A stretch of 64,000 nt of DNA from Owenia fusiformis. Its lineage: Eukaryota; Annelida; Polychaeta; Sabellida; Oweniidae. The notes under the pieces are model-generated. The model was not told the DNA's origin. It searched no databases and saw nothing but the letters and a program-made list of their open reading frames with translations. Location: positions 9,670,650 through 9,734,649 of the forward strand of contig CAIIXF020000002.1 of NCBI GenBank assembly GCA_903813345.2. The letters are read 5' to 3'. Position 1 is the first letter of the stretch. Each line of letters opens with the position of its first letter. The translations under genes were made by a program, and so were the position numbers. Below are positions 33,707 through 45,100 of the stretch, piece by piece.

Positions 33707-36700
33707 GTAATTTAGCTATGTAGTTTAAATTTTCGAATAGTCTCATTGAATTAAAACTCTACATTAAATATTTTACTTATTAATTTGTTAAGTGTACTAA
33801 TCTTACTAAGAGTCTTATATTATTGTTGCAGCTATCTTTCTTCATTTGATCTGATATCATTATTTTGTTTCAACACTTTTCAGAAGAAACTTCAGAAAAA
33901 ACTCAATTAAAGAAATCTTCAAAAGACAACAAACGACCAATTAGCGAATCTTCTACAACACACTCCCCCAATAAACAGCCACGCCTTGATGATGACCCCC
34001 AATCTTCACCAAATGCCCCACCCCCATTAGCAGAGGACAGTATAGTTAATGTGAAGAGAGAGGTTGAGGAAGAGATTACACTTGATTATGACAATGGGGC
34101 AGTTGATGGGGCTGAGGAGGGACAAGATGAGCCTAGCTGGCTGGACAGTACTCCTTTGAAAATATCTCCCTCAGGAGCAGCTTCAAGTACAGGTGGGTGG
34201 ACAACTTGAAGTGTACTAAAACCTGTGCAAATGGGACTTCCTGAATTTGCCAAATATTGTTCCTTGTAGATGGGTATAGAAAGGGTTCATAATCACAGCC
34301 AATCTGCAACAGTACCATACGGTACCGTTCTGGAAATGGCACTGTATGGTACAGTGAAATATGATACCATACGGTACTGTAGACTGAAACAGTACCGTAC
34401 GGTAGCATACTCTTAATGTACCGTACGGTAGCATACTCTTAATGTATCGTACGGTGCCATACTCTTAATGTATAGTACGGTACCATGATTTTAGAGTGTG
34501 GATTGGGAGTGTCAATATGACTTTGCTCTTTGCAAAACAGAGGGAAGTTCCATCAGACAGGTTTTATTGCCTTATATAGTGTAATGTCGTAATATGTTTA
34601 TAAGTGTTAAAAACAAAACGAAATGTTGAGATTTAGGAATTTTCGATGTATTCATACATCTTCATCAGGTTAATTGATTATCATTTTCATACAATTATGA
34701 CATCACAATATCCAGGTACGGGTAAAATTTAAATTACAATTACAAGAATTAATTATGATCGTGGCCCTCAACATTTTGTTTAGTATAATGTCAATAAACG
34801 ATATGATAAAAATGATTGTGATATGTCTCAGATGCAAATTCTTTTTAATCATCTTGAACTATGTGGAAGTAATCACTTATTCCAACATATTTAAAAAATA
34901 GATTTGATATTGATTATAATTACAAATTCCCAGAATCATTTGGATCTTAATTTTTTAAATAATCAAAACTGGGTTCTGTGTGGGAAATACATAACACACT
35001 TACAGAAAACCTTTGGTGCCTTACGAAACCAATGGTCATTTTTTAATTTAAATACATGAGAATTTGGATATATTTAATAATATTTATGTTGAAAATACCC
35101 AATACTAATGATTATTTCTGTAACATCCTTGGTCTGTGTTTAATTTCTGTAACAACCTTGGTCTGTGTTTAATATTTTTCATATCTCCCATATATGTCCC
35201 CAACATTTGATTTTAGACACTACATGTAGCTATTAAATAATGTTTACGTGTATCTCCTGTCTCCCCAGCATTAGATCAATTGAGCACTGAAAATGAACCC
35301 ATGACACCCATAAGATCAATTTATACCCTATCGAATACTGAACCATCCAGCCAAGCAGTTACAAAAAGGACTGTAAAAAAACTTGGAAGACCACTGTGTA
35401 TATTTACAAAAGGAACTTGAATAGGTGTGATGAGCACTGTAGCTGATATTGCAATTGGACATAGAATAAGAGAGAACAGTGGTTCTAGGATCTTAAGCCA
35501 CCTGTATTTCAAACAACTTTCAAAGCTTATTATGATGAAATTGCTAAACTTGGACGTTAGTATATTGAAGCCCATGAACTGATGTCTATTCCATATGTAG
35601 GAAAGATTGTCAGAATTTTACAAACTGCATGTAGTAGGGACACTGACATGGACTCTATTGTCCCATTTCATACATGTTGAAACATTATTGTGCTTAAGAA
35701 AGGACTCAAAAGACCACTTAACAAATGGCCTTCATTTTCTGGTTTCAGCGGGAGTGACGTATGGGAATAATTCCATATACGAAGGGGGAACATTTACCGT
35801 GTTTGAATCTGAAGTGAAAAATGTGCAGAGGATGCCAGACCAAGAGGATACCATGAAGGCATCATTGAACTGCAAGATTTGCAAGAAAGAATTTGGATAT
35901 GCACATGTGTTGAAAGTACATATGCGGACTCATACTGGAGAGAAGCCATTTGTTTGCAAGTATTGTAATAAATGTTTCAAAACGAAACAAAATTGTGAAA
36001 CCCATATAAGGATTCATACTGGCGAGAAACCCTTCCAATGTAACATATGTATGCGCTTGTTTAACCAGCTTGGATCTTTACAACGTCATAAGGAGCTGAA
36101 GCATATGCGTAAAAATTCCTTCCCACCAACAATGGTGACTCCAATGGCGCCATCTGTTTAACACAATTATTAGTAAAATGGAATCGCGAGATCTCATTGT
36201 CCTGGTTGATTGATCTGTGACTGCATATTGACTTTGACTGTACCATTTTAAATCTCAACTTATTTCAAGATAACGCAGAACTGCCATGACATTTTTGATT
36301 GAAAGTGATTTTGTTTTAGCCATTTTTAGGCAATCATATTACCCTTTTTTATCTTGAAAGATTGTGGATATTAAGCATGAAGGTATTTTCTTTAAAGGAA
36401 TCTACTCTTTCATATACATTTACAGATGTGTGTGATATTTATTTATGCATAACTCAGTGTTGACAGTTACAGTTATAGATGAAGCTATTGTACAACAACT
36501 AAAGATATTGTTCAAATGTTGACAGTTCTTGAAAAATGAATTTTTGAAAGGTTAAATCAACATTTTCACCAAAGAAATTTTCATAACTAATGATATGTGG
36601 ACAATAAACATTATCCCTTGAGTACTCAGATATCCCTTGAGTACTCAGATATCCCTTGAGTACTCAGATTTTTTCCATTCAGAAATAAGTTTCCTTACAG

Positions 36701-39700
36701 TATGTGTTCACCGATGATTGTTTTTTGGGGGATGTGGGGATTTTGGGGATTTTAACAATATTTTAGGGAACTGCTTGGTCATTTAAAGATGCAGTCTAAC
36801 TATATATATTGAGTTACTGAAATACTGTGTGAGGGATCATCTCAAAAAATTGCACTGAACTTTAAGTGCGAATCATTGACTGCTGGACCGCTCATTCACC
36901 CACCATTGTTTTTGAAACAAACCTTTTTGAAAATACATATTCAAAATAAAAAGTCAGTATCAAGTGAAGGAAATGACCGTTACCTTCCCATTTAAGATGG
37001 CCATTACCTTCGCTTAATACTGACCAGTGATATAGAACAATAGTTTAAGTAAATGAAGCGGTGTCACACCATCCACCAATTTAACTGAACTATAAGGACA
37101 TAGAGTTCAGTGTGAAACACACAAGGTGGACCTTTTTTCCATGTGTTATTTACTCTCAAAATCTGAAGGTCTACAGATAGTTATTGAAAATGAAAATCTG
37201 CCAAATAACAATCCACAATTGTAACTTTAAGTTTGTTAATTTATATATTTTTATACTGATATGTTGATTAAACATGTGTGTTTACATGAAAAATATACCA
37301 TTTAGGGAGCTTCCATGATATAAAAAATGACCATGAAAATTACCATTAATTGTCAAGTCTTGTGCTTAATTGTCAGAATTTGTAACTATGGATTTATTGT
37401 TCTTTATTATTAACCTCTTGACTACCTGGAGTAACGTCACCTGAGAAATGACCTTGAAACCCAGAGGGACGAGAAAAAAATGTTCACTAAAATTGCTCTT
37501 ATTTGAACAATTTTCATGCAATTAACATGAAAATTGTTTTTAAATGTGAAGAAATGATCTCTGCCATCTAATTTTACTAAGTTGAGTATCTAAATTTGTA
37601 TAAGTATGTAGTAAAATGTCAAAAGGTGGCAAAAATGAAAGATTCTCTGGTTTCAATCACTTTTAGAGCCTGGGATTCAAGAGGTTAAGATGATATTATT
37701 GTCAAAAGGACCATGAATGGACCGATTTATATTCAACCACAAGCCTAGTATATGGACCAGTGCTGTAACCTATTTGCTGAACTTCTTTCGTTAAGTACTT
37801 GCATAAAATTTAAGTTAAAAGACCAAACTCTTAAATACAGTAAAATCATCAAATGGGGCTCATGTACAAGCCATTCACTTTTAAATGACATGTCTAACTG
37901 TACGTATATTGATTGCTTTACATTAAAGATCCAAGTACTGGATTAGTCATATATAAAGGGATAGGTCCCACAATAGATTGCCAAATGTATAATGCTATAT
38001 ACTTACATAGACTATGTGTAACAATGTCATATATTGAATGTACAGTACACATGTATATTATGAAATGTTGTGACAGTATATATTATATCTTATTCTTTGG
38101 ATCCGTCAGTTTTAAGACCAGTTTTAATTGACTGAGCATTTAAGGAATTGATTTTATGCAACTTTTTGAAATAGCATTTTTTTACAATTAGACGATGGTG
38201 GTCCAAATAAAGGATTGTACAAATATATGACTCTCTATTTTCGGCTCAAGTTGTAATTTCATTTATGTGTGGTCTGTAGTTTCAGATTGAATCATTACAA
38301 ATATCAATTTTGGACCACCCTGTAACTTTTGATAGAAATTTGTGAGAAATGTGCATGTTCTGACTGACTATTATACTGACATGGTATAAATGTAACTTCC
38401 ATGTATCTTGTTCTGTTATGTGAAATGGAGGGAAAATGATCCATTTAAAACAACAAAACCCAACTGAATATCAGTTACTAGTTTATAACTAGTCATATAT
38501 GATCTGTTAAGTGAACTTCTGTTTTATATAGTCATGTATATAAATTGGCTTTTAGTATTGTAAGTAGCTCTAATGTTATGTGTCAAAAGGGGTATAACCA
38601 GGGGCAGATTCATGGATGGGATGCACCCGCTAATTGTCAACTTAAAAATCATACAAGCTAAAGTTTTTTTGTGTGAGAATTCCAACATACAAAGTTCTGA
38701 ATCTGCCCTTGATGATACCATATATAGTAATAGCTATTCTCTCGTTAAATCTCTTTTAAAAAGAGGAATGAAGTGTATAATAATTATGATGTACTGAAAT
38801 TAGATTTCACCCCAGGGGCTGGCTCAAAAATCTGAAGCTGATGTTTAGGCAAGAAAAAGCAAAAACAGGGGGTTTAGAGATGAGCCTCAGTTTAACTTGG
38901 CAAAATTTTGGCATTGATTTTTGACTCAGTCCCTATGTATGTACCAGATACATGTATTAGTAGTAATGTTTTTGTTGCAGTATTTTTAGGGTTCTTATGT
39001 GTAAAAGTCAAATATAATTTGGCAACCTTTATTTTGCTACCTCCTTAGAGGAGAAACCTACAGGGTGTCCAAAAAATTGAACCGAGACGAGACAGTCATG
39101 GAATAACTCAGTGAGTGATATAAGGACAGACATTTTAATTATCATGTGAATGCTTCACTAGATAACTCTGTTGACCTTTACAGAAAAGCTCATTTTTGTA
39201 CCATCCATTTTCCATCTTTTTAATTCCATACAGTTTACATCAGTCATGATAGAGATCATTTTGAGCATGTCATAATTTCTCAAGAAGCAATTTACCAATT
39301 CCTATGAATGTTTAAATGCTAATTGGAAAATGAATTTTTATCATGCGAAAAATTAAGCTTTTTGATGAGAGAAAAAAGAGTAATTTCATTTTCACTTTGG
39401 TACAATTTTTCGGACACCCTGTACAACAGTTATAATGACTTTCAGTGGAGGAGTGAATTTAGAGCCTCCATTGAAGTATTATTACGTATTGGATGATAGT
39501 ACTTTGCTCCAAATCACCCACACAGGCCCATAGCCAGTTTTTGCTAAGGGGGTTCACTTTTCTAGAAACTCCAAGGGGTTCACTTTTGACAAGTTTGACT
39601 TGAAATCACTTGAAAAGTGTTCCAATGGTGAAAAACCTCAAAATTTTGAGGGGGGAGCCCGAGCCAAACTCCCCTGACTATGGGCCTGCCACAGTAGAAT

Positions 39701-41474
39701 GAATGCCTCAATTCAATTGAAGCTTTTACCAGAGAGCATACCAGAAACTTCGAAACAGCATTTTTGGCTACCTCCCGAGTGGAGAAACCATATTCAGTTA
39801 TATTCAGTAAATATCTTTCTATTCATGTATTCAATTTTAATGAAAGAGTAAAAGTTCTACAGGGTTCTAATTTAGGGAGAGGATGGACCAATTGAGCTTA
39901 TTGGACCCAACCCTTTTTAGGAGAACACATTTTTGACATGAACTTTTAAGGTAAAGAAATTTAAGGCTCTGGTGATATGGTTGAGAGTTGCTGACTTCTG
40001 AAATACTGTTAGTCTGAAATAAGCAAATTTTGAGATGTTTAAGAAAAAAATCTGGTTTGTTTGAAGTATATAACAAAAGGGTCACCCCCTCTCCATAGTC
40101 TCCAAAGGTCCACCCTCTGTCTAGTACCTGGTAGAGTAAATCGTCCATAATTTCACATTGTAGGTGTTTGTTTGACTGGTTTATATTTGTCACTCACTAA
40201 ATTTGTGTATACTGCATAGTATTGTGTGAGGTGCTATTTTAGTTAGCAATATAGATTTTTAGATCTTTATTTTTTATGTGCTATATTTACTTATATATGT
40301 ATACAATACTGAATAAACTTAGAAATCCAAAATAACTGTGTTCTGTAATTCAATGTGTTAAGGTGGCTTAACACCCTCAAATTGATATTCTATTAAATTC
40401 TCATGACATGGTTTATGTTTCAAAATCAAACTAAAATAGTCAAATTCAGGACAAAAAACTCCACAAAGTAACAAAGCCCAACATAGTACTGCATTAAAAC
40501 ATAGAAATGGATTCTGATATGAGCTTATTTACAAGGCAGCTAGATAAGTTCCTAATGTTTTTTTCTGGTTTGTATCTTGGAGTGAATGAATAAAATGGGG
40601 TTACGCTCATCATTATGGGTCTTGTGCATAAAGATTCCCATTTTCAATATTACAACTCATTTTTGGCTTTTTGAATTTTAGATCAAATCTCAAAAAGTTT
40701 TAATCAGTGTGTATATCCCATAATATTGTGGTCGCATAAATTAGGTCATGCTGCAAAATATTGTGTGCAGTGAAACCAATAATTAAAAAATATGCATACT
40801 GCTCGAAATGAATATTTTTACTGCACTTCTTCAAAATGCTATATTATTATTGTCTCGTGCTGTTGGGTGTGATCTGTCTGGGCGGGTGCCACACGGGGCA
40901 TGCTCGCTTAATTACTTGGCAGCTGTTTTGAATTTTCTAATCAAAAGTGTGATTCATAATGTATCGACTATGTGTTTTGTTCATACAGCATCCAACACAT
41001 AAAGTTGATGTTTCAACCATTTACAGAATTAATTGGCACTTTTCAGTTCAAGCTGCAAAAACTATAAAACCTGGGGAGGCCCTTCCATCATGGTATTGGA
41101 TGCAAGGGGAAGTGTCCAGCATTGCTGATTCTTTAACACAGGACCCTGCATCACTTAGCAACAGAAGACAACAATCAGAGACATCCAGCTATGAGCACCA
41201 CCTATCATCCACACAGACATTCAACGACCCTATTATATCATTCAACGAATCAATGAATAAGACGAGTACATCTACAAAACAAGTCAAAGAAAAGAAAAAA
41301 GTGTCCTGTCATATTTGTCTGAAACAGTTTGGCAAAAATCAGCACTTGGGCTATCATATGAATATTCATACTGGAGAGAGGCCATTTGTATGTGATATAT
41401 GCAAGGAGTCTTTTGGACATCCATATAAGCTGTCAAAGCACAAAGCCAAGTTTCATCCTCAGCCTGATTTATAA
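33310..41474 (+). CDS. Zinc-finger locus with alternative 3' cassettes (plus copy)
   Basis: Constant exons are 33310-33706 (ends phase 1) and 33884-34192 (phase 1 to phase 1). Candidate terminal exons with phase-1 AG acceptors and their own stops are 35269-35420 (short, no finger, probably decayed), 35749-36161 (3 fingers) and 41047-41474 (2 fingers). Joined products are 285, 372 and 377 aa with no frame break. It mirrors the minus locus at 19171-29319, head to head, with the same exon order and phases, so the pair arose by inverted duplication. The product is inferred to be a nuclear regulator whose DNA specificity is chosen by terminal-exon splicing. Transcript evidence is lacking. Confidence 0.75.
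33884..34192 (+). CDS. Acidic linker exon of the plus zinc-finger locus
   Basis: 309 nt between TTTTCAG and a GTGGGT donor, phase 1 at both ends. A Lys-rich start (LKKSSKDNKRP) is followed by SPNKQPRLDDD, a Pro-rich stretch, then IVNVKREVEEEITLDYDN. VKRE fits a sumoylation consensus and aligns with IKIE in the minus-locus exon. An acidic tail ends EPSWLDSTP. Reading through the donor adds only a few residues before a stop, giving a possible finger-less isoform. Confidence 0.85.
34311..34487. repeat. Palindrome-bearing minisatellite
   Basis: Repeats of TACCGTACGGTA-type palindromes. The second half is a 26-bp tandem unit, CCGTACGGTAGCATACTCTT then AATGTA. It lies in an intron of the plus zinc-finger locus, about 120 bp after the acidic exon. 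Confidence 0.85.
34600..34670 (-). mobile_element. Penelope-like element 3' end (candidate) with hammerhead-like core
   Basis: Read on the minus strand: CCTGATGA, a stem GATGTAT-GA-ATACATC, then GAAA, then AAATCTCAACATTTCG and GTTTTTAACACTTATAA. CTGATGA + stem + GAAA is the core of hammerhead ribozymes, which are known from Penelope-like retroelement ends. One extra A separates CTGATGA from the stem. The tail is shared with 7277-7311. No reverse transcriptase is nearby. Confidence 0.5.
34671..35268. other. Intron of the plus zinc-finger locus
   Basis: AT-rich, with a direct repeat of TAACA(T/A)CCTTGGTCTGTGTT near 35130-35170. No exon was seen. Confidence 0.4.
35269..35420 (+). pseudogene. 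Short non-finger terminal exon, probably decayed
   Basis: Starts after a strong CTGTCTCCCCAG acceptor in phase 1, compatible with the acidic exon. It codes about 50 residues (LDQLSTENEPMTPIRS..., KRTVKKLGRPL) before TGA at 35418. Past the stop, the same frame (VADIAIGHRIRENSG) and then, after a shift, another frame (FQTTFKAYYDEIAKLGR, YIEAHELMSIPYVGK) still look protein-like to about 35690. This suggests a longer cassette broken by a stop and a frameshift. A genuine short isoform is the alternative. No zinc finger or other known domain is seen. Confidence 0.5.
35749..36161 (+). CDS. Terminal exon with three C2H2 fingers (plus locus)
   Basis: Opens after TTTTCTGGTTTCAG in phase 1. A leader of about 40 residues precedes three contiguous fingers: LNCKICKKEF...HMRTH, FVCKYCNKCF...HIRIH and FQCNICMRLF...HKELKH. 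They are joined by two classic HTGEKPF linkers. About 20 residues follow to the TAA. Contiguous fingers with canonical linkers indicate DNA binding over about 9-10 bp; target unknown. Confidence 0.92.
36162..37409. other. 3' flank of the three-finger cassette and intron
   Basis: Contains a 19-bp tandem triplication (TATCCCTTGAGTACTCAGA) at about 36613-36670. No exon recognised. Confidence 0.5.
37410..37688 (+). mobile_element. piggyBac-type MITE, copy 2
   Basis: TTAA flanks at 37410-37413 and 37685-37688. The ends CCTCTTGACTACCTGG and, mirrored, CCTCTTGAATCCCAGG match copy 1 at 18471-18774 in opposite orientation. No protein is encoded. Confidence 0.85.
37689..38598. other. Intron, nothing recognised
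   Basis: AT-rich DNA in the plus zinc-finger locus without finger motifs. Confidence 0.4.
38599..38711. mobile_element. Short hAT-like MITE candidate (113 bp)
   Basis: The ends CAGGGGCAGATTCA and, mirrored, CAAGGGCAGATTCA match at 13 of 14 positions. No clear target duplication is seen. Confidence 0.55.
39061..39421. mobile_element. Mariner-type MITE, 361 bp
   Basis: Termini CAGGGTGTCCAAAAAATTG and, mirrored, CAGGGTGTCCGAAAAATTG; further bases to about 26 also match. TA dinucleotides flank both ends (39059-39060, 39422-39423), as for Tc1/mariner elements. No transposase. Confidence 0.88.
39523..39688. mobile_element. Short TIR element with CAGGCCCATAG ends (166 bp)
   Basis: CAGGCCCATAGCCAG at the left is mirrored by CAGGCCCATAGTCAG at the right. 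CCACA flanks both sides. Inside are repeats of GGGGTTCACTTTT. Non-coding. Confidence 0.75.
39689..41046. other. Intron before the last finger cassette
   Basis: No exon recognised. The minus-strand open frame at 39867-40193 has no domain or splice support. Confidence 0.4.
41047..41474 (+). CDS. Terminal exon with two C2H2 fingers (plus locus)
   Basis: Opens after GGCACTTTTCAG in phase 1; a nearby alternative AG at 41026 would give phase 2 and does not fit. A Ser/Thr-rich leader of about 85 residues comes first. Two fingers follow, VSCHICLKQF...HMNIH and FVCDICKESF...HKAKFH, with an HTGERPF linker. The TAA comes six residues after the last His. It is convergent with SDAD1, whose last exon ends about 650 bp downstream. 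Confidence 0.9.
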
Positions 41475-42125
41475 AAATGAATGATGCAAATAATTTTGCG
41501 TAAAATCTAGAGACTTGTAGCCCGGCGTAATTAACACATCTCTTGACTAAAAAAAGGAAAAATCTGAACAAAAGCAAATAATGGTGGTTATAAAAATATG
41601 TTACAGATTCTTGATGGTAACATAAAAGTATCAATGCAATAAAATCTTTTGATTTGATGTTATCAATATTGACTTTATTATACAGTATATATATTTGATT
41701 TGTCAAAATAAATATACATTTCATAGTCGAATTAAAAAACGTGTTCTTTGAGAGGTCGCTTACTAAAAAGTCCAACATGAGCGTAAATAGGACATTCATT
41801 CCCAAATGGAGCTAGAAAATGTTGGTACTTTGAAGTATTTATTTTTCAGTTGGGTGTTCACTTCAGCAGTCATTCAACTGTAGACATGATGTAACCATGA
41901 TTCATATTCTAATAAAAATGTCATATTTGTTATAATTAGAGAAAAAGTCCATATTTCCATTCAACTATATTCCTTTGATAAAAAGTCCATATTTCCATTC
42001 AACTATATTCCTTTGATAAAAAGTCCATATTTCCATTCAACTATATTCCTTTGATAAAAGAAGTTTCTATGTGCCATGATGCAGTCTCTATTTTCCATTG
42101 AATAGTTTCTATTCGCCACATGTCT
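41475..42125. other. Convergent 3' flanks of zinc-finger locus and SDAD1
   Basis: Probably 3' untranslated sequence from both sides. It includes a 38-bp unit (AAAAAGTCCATATTTCCATT, CAACTATATTCCTTTGAT) in three near-identical copies at 41943-42058. Confidence 0.6.
41943..42058. repeat. 38-bp minisatellite, three copies
   Basis: Three virtually identical units; the array ends about 70 bp from the SDAD1 stop codon. Confidence 0.9.
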
Positions 42126-45100
42126 CTATTTGCCATGTTTCTGCTTTTTTAACAAGGACCTCTTCAATGCCATCTGAAAACACATGCAAATGAAATACAT
42201 TATTATTGTAAGTTGTATTGTAATTATGAGACCAAAGTGTTCCTTTTCATTCCAAATATAATATTTCAAATAGGATAAAATGGAATTTAATTAGCCCCTT
42301 TACTATACCCGAATTGACAAAAAAGAAGTCCCAGAATTTTTCATACTTATAATGTTGGCAAAATGCATCATATTTTCCAAATCAATTAACATGTGTGTTA
42401 TGGGTCTTACTTAACGTTTTTATATTTTAACCTCACATATATTATATATATATTGGCAAACACTGAATTATGCTCAGGTAGCCATCCAAATTATTATGCA
42501 CCTGTTTATCCTGATACGATCTATGATTCTTTGTCTTTCTCACTTTATGCTTCACCATTTCGAACGGTTTGTTCTTCCGTTTTTCCCGATTTGTTTGCCC
42601 GATATCCTCTCGTTTATACCTCGCTCCAAACTTCACAGTGTCATCTCTACCAGCCTGAAAAGTTATGTTTAATATATCAAATACCAAATATAGCGAGGCA
42701 AGGATGAGGCAGACGAGACTTTTTTAACATCCTTTGAGAAATATTCCCCGAGTAATGACAAGTTGTAAATCAATTGTATAACTTTTATTAATTTTTAATC
42801 TTAAATCATCAATTTTTGATTCAATTGTGAACAATCTCATTATGTAAGGATTATCATCATGCTCTTCCATCGTTCTTCACTTTTTTCTTCCTCGCTAAGT
42901 CACTGCCTACTTAGGACCCTTAACAAACACTTCCTTAGTCACAATAATAATTTGCAGTCATAGAGATAACTAATATACCTATTACAGTACATAAATGGCA
43001 GCAGGAGGCTCAAGAATGTTTGACATGTTGGGACATCAAGGGAGTTATTGAGTAAACTATTTTCATGGGACATGAAGGGACAAGTTTTCTGACAAAATAG
43101 CGCTATATTTCAGACATCATCGGACAAAATGGGACAACATGGGACATGATGCCCGGGGGACAAGAGCGGACAAGTTGGGAGAAAACGGACAAAGTCGAAC
43201 ATTGTCCCATTGGTGTACGGCTAGCTTTACTTACCATAAGACATGTACCTAACTGACATCATTTATTTACATGAACATGTTTAAGCGATTTCCACTAATA
43301 TGTGGTGAGAATTTAAATTCATCCAATATGATGATCTACTTACCATAACTGTTTCTAGCCTTGATTCTTTGTCATGCTTCCTCTTCTTATGCACTCTCTC
43401 AATATCATCTAGTGATACAATCTCTCCACTGAAAATACATGAATAACATGACTGCCCATTGACAAATATATATTAATTTGACTGTACAGTAAAACCTGCA
43501 TAAATGGAACACATTTGGTACCTCTAAAAAGTGTACCACTTGGGAGGTGTTCCACTTACAGAAGTTCATTTAAGTCAATAGGTTGAGGAGCTTTTGAAAA
43601 GCACACTTATGGAGGTGTTCCACTTATAGATGTTTTCCACTTTACTGACTGTACTTGTGAAAGGAGGTAGTTATCATTCAAATCAGCCTATATAACCGTG
43701 TTATATTGCGTTACAGTAAACCCAGTCTTAGTGAACACCTTTCTCTACTGAACACCTGTGTTTAGTGAACAACACTCCATTATTTTACATTGACTACTGT
43801 ATAAAATCCCCTCTCTGTAGTGAACACCTACCTACAGTAAACACATTTTTGTTACTCCAGAGGTGTTCAATATATACAGGTTTTACTGTATTAAGATTTA
43901 ATTTTTTTGACAGTTGCAAGTACGATATTTACATTTCATATATTTATTTCAAATAACAAAACTTAAAACAATTTAGTCATTAGAGCAATCCTGTTGAGTT
44001 GATCAACTATAACTGAAAAATAACCATGATTTTAAATAGTTTTTTAGTACAGATGAGGACACAAGGTTTAAAAGACACTACTCAACATAGGAGACACATA
44101 TTCAATAAGAGACACATATTCAACATAAGAGACGCATATTCAACATGATGCCTCAGTCATATTTAATGTATGGCAGCCATGGCTTCCCAAAAATGAGGGA
44201 ATTATGCAGCATAAGATATAGGGATGAGCAGTCTGATGTAGATTCTCTATATTGATTTTGTGAAGCGTAATGGCTGACATACACCCACCATAGAGCAAAT
44301 GTGACAGATTTTCAACATATCATACTGTACCTTGACTTAGGTTTTGCAATATCATACTGTACCTTGACTTAGGTTTTGCAATATCATACTGTACCTTGAC
44401 TTAGGTTTTGCAATATCATACTGTACCTTGACTTAGGTTTTGCATCTATATCTATTACATCAGACTTCCTTTTACTGCCCTTCCCATGTCTGAACTTTGA
44501 ATCCTGCATCTGTTTTGATAACTGAGCTGCGGAGACTTTCTGAAACTCATCCTGTGAGAGGATACGCGATTCCACTATCTCCCGAGCTTTACTGATCTTT
44601 TCCTCTGGCGCCATACCCTCACATGGGTCAACTGCATTCTGCAAGTATGGGTAATGTTGATGTTTCATTCGTCAACACTCACAAGCATAAGATAAAGAAG
44701 GGATATGATAAATGTAAATGTGGTTACTTGGGATTCATTAATGGGAAAATTGGTTATTGGAGGAACAAAGCCATTTTTTATATTTTAGGCTTTTAGGCTC
44801 AAACCTTGTTTCAACATTCAACAATTTTAACACACTTTTAGGGAAACATTCACAGATAATTGATCAAAAACATGAAGTTCACTTATTCTGTCACCCTCAT
44901 CCTTAGAGTTCACTTACCTCATTCTCATAGTTCACTTCCAGTTTAACCTCATCTCCCTCATCTTCAGAGCTCGCTAACCACATCTCTCCATTCCCTTTCA
45001 TCCTCATTGTTTCACTTACCTCAACCTCCTCATCTTCAGTATTCATTTACCTTATCACCATCATCCTCATAGTTCCCTTATCACCCCCTCATCCTTATAT

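Noticed and set aside
41284-41805. 173-codon minus-strand frame
   Set aside because: Antisense to the two-finger exon; composition is that of a shadow frame.
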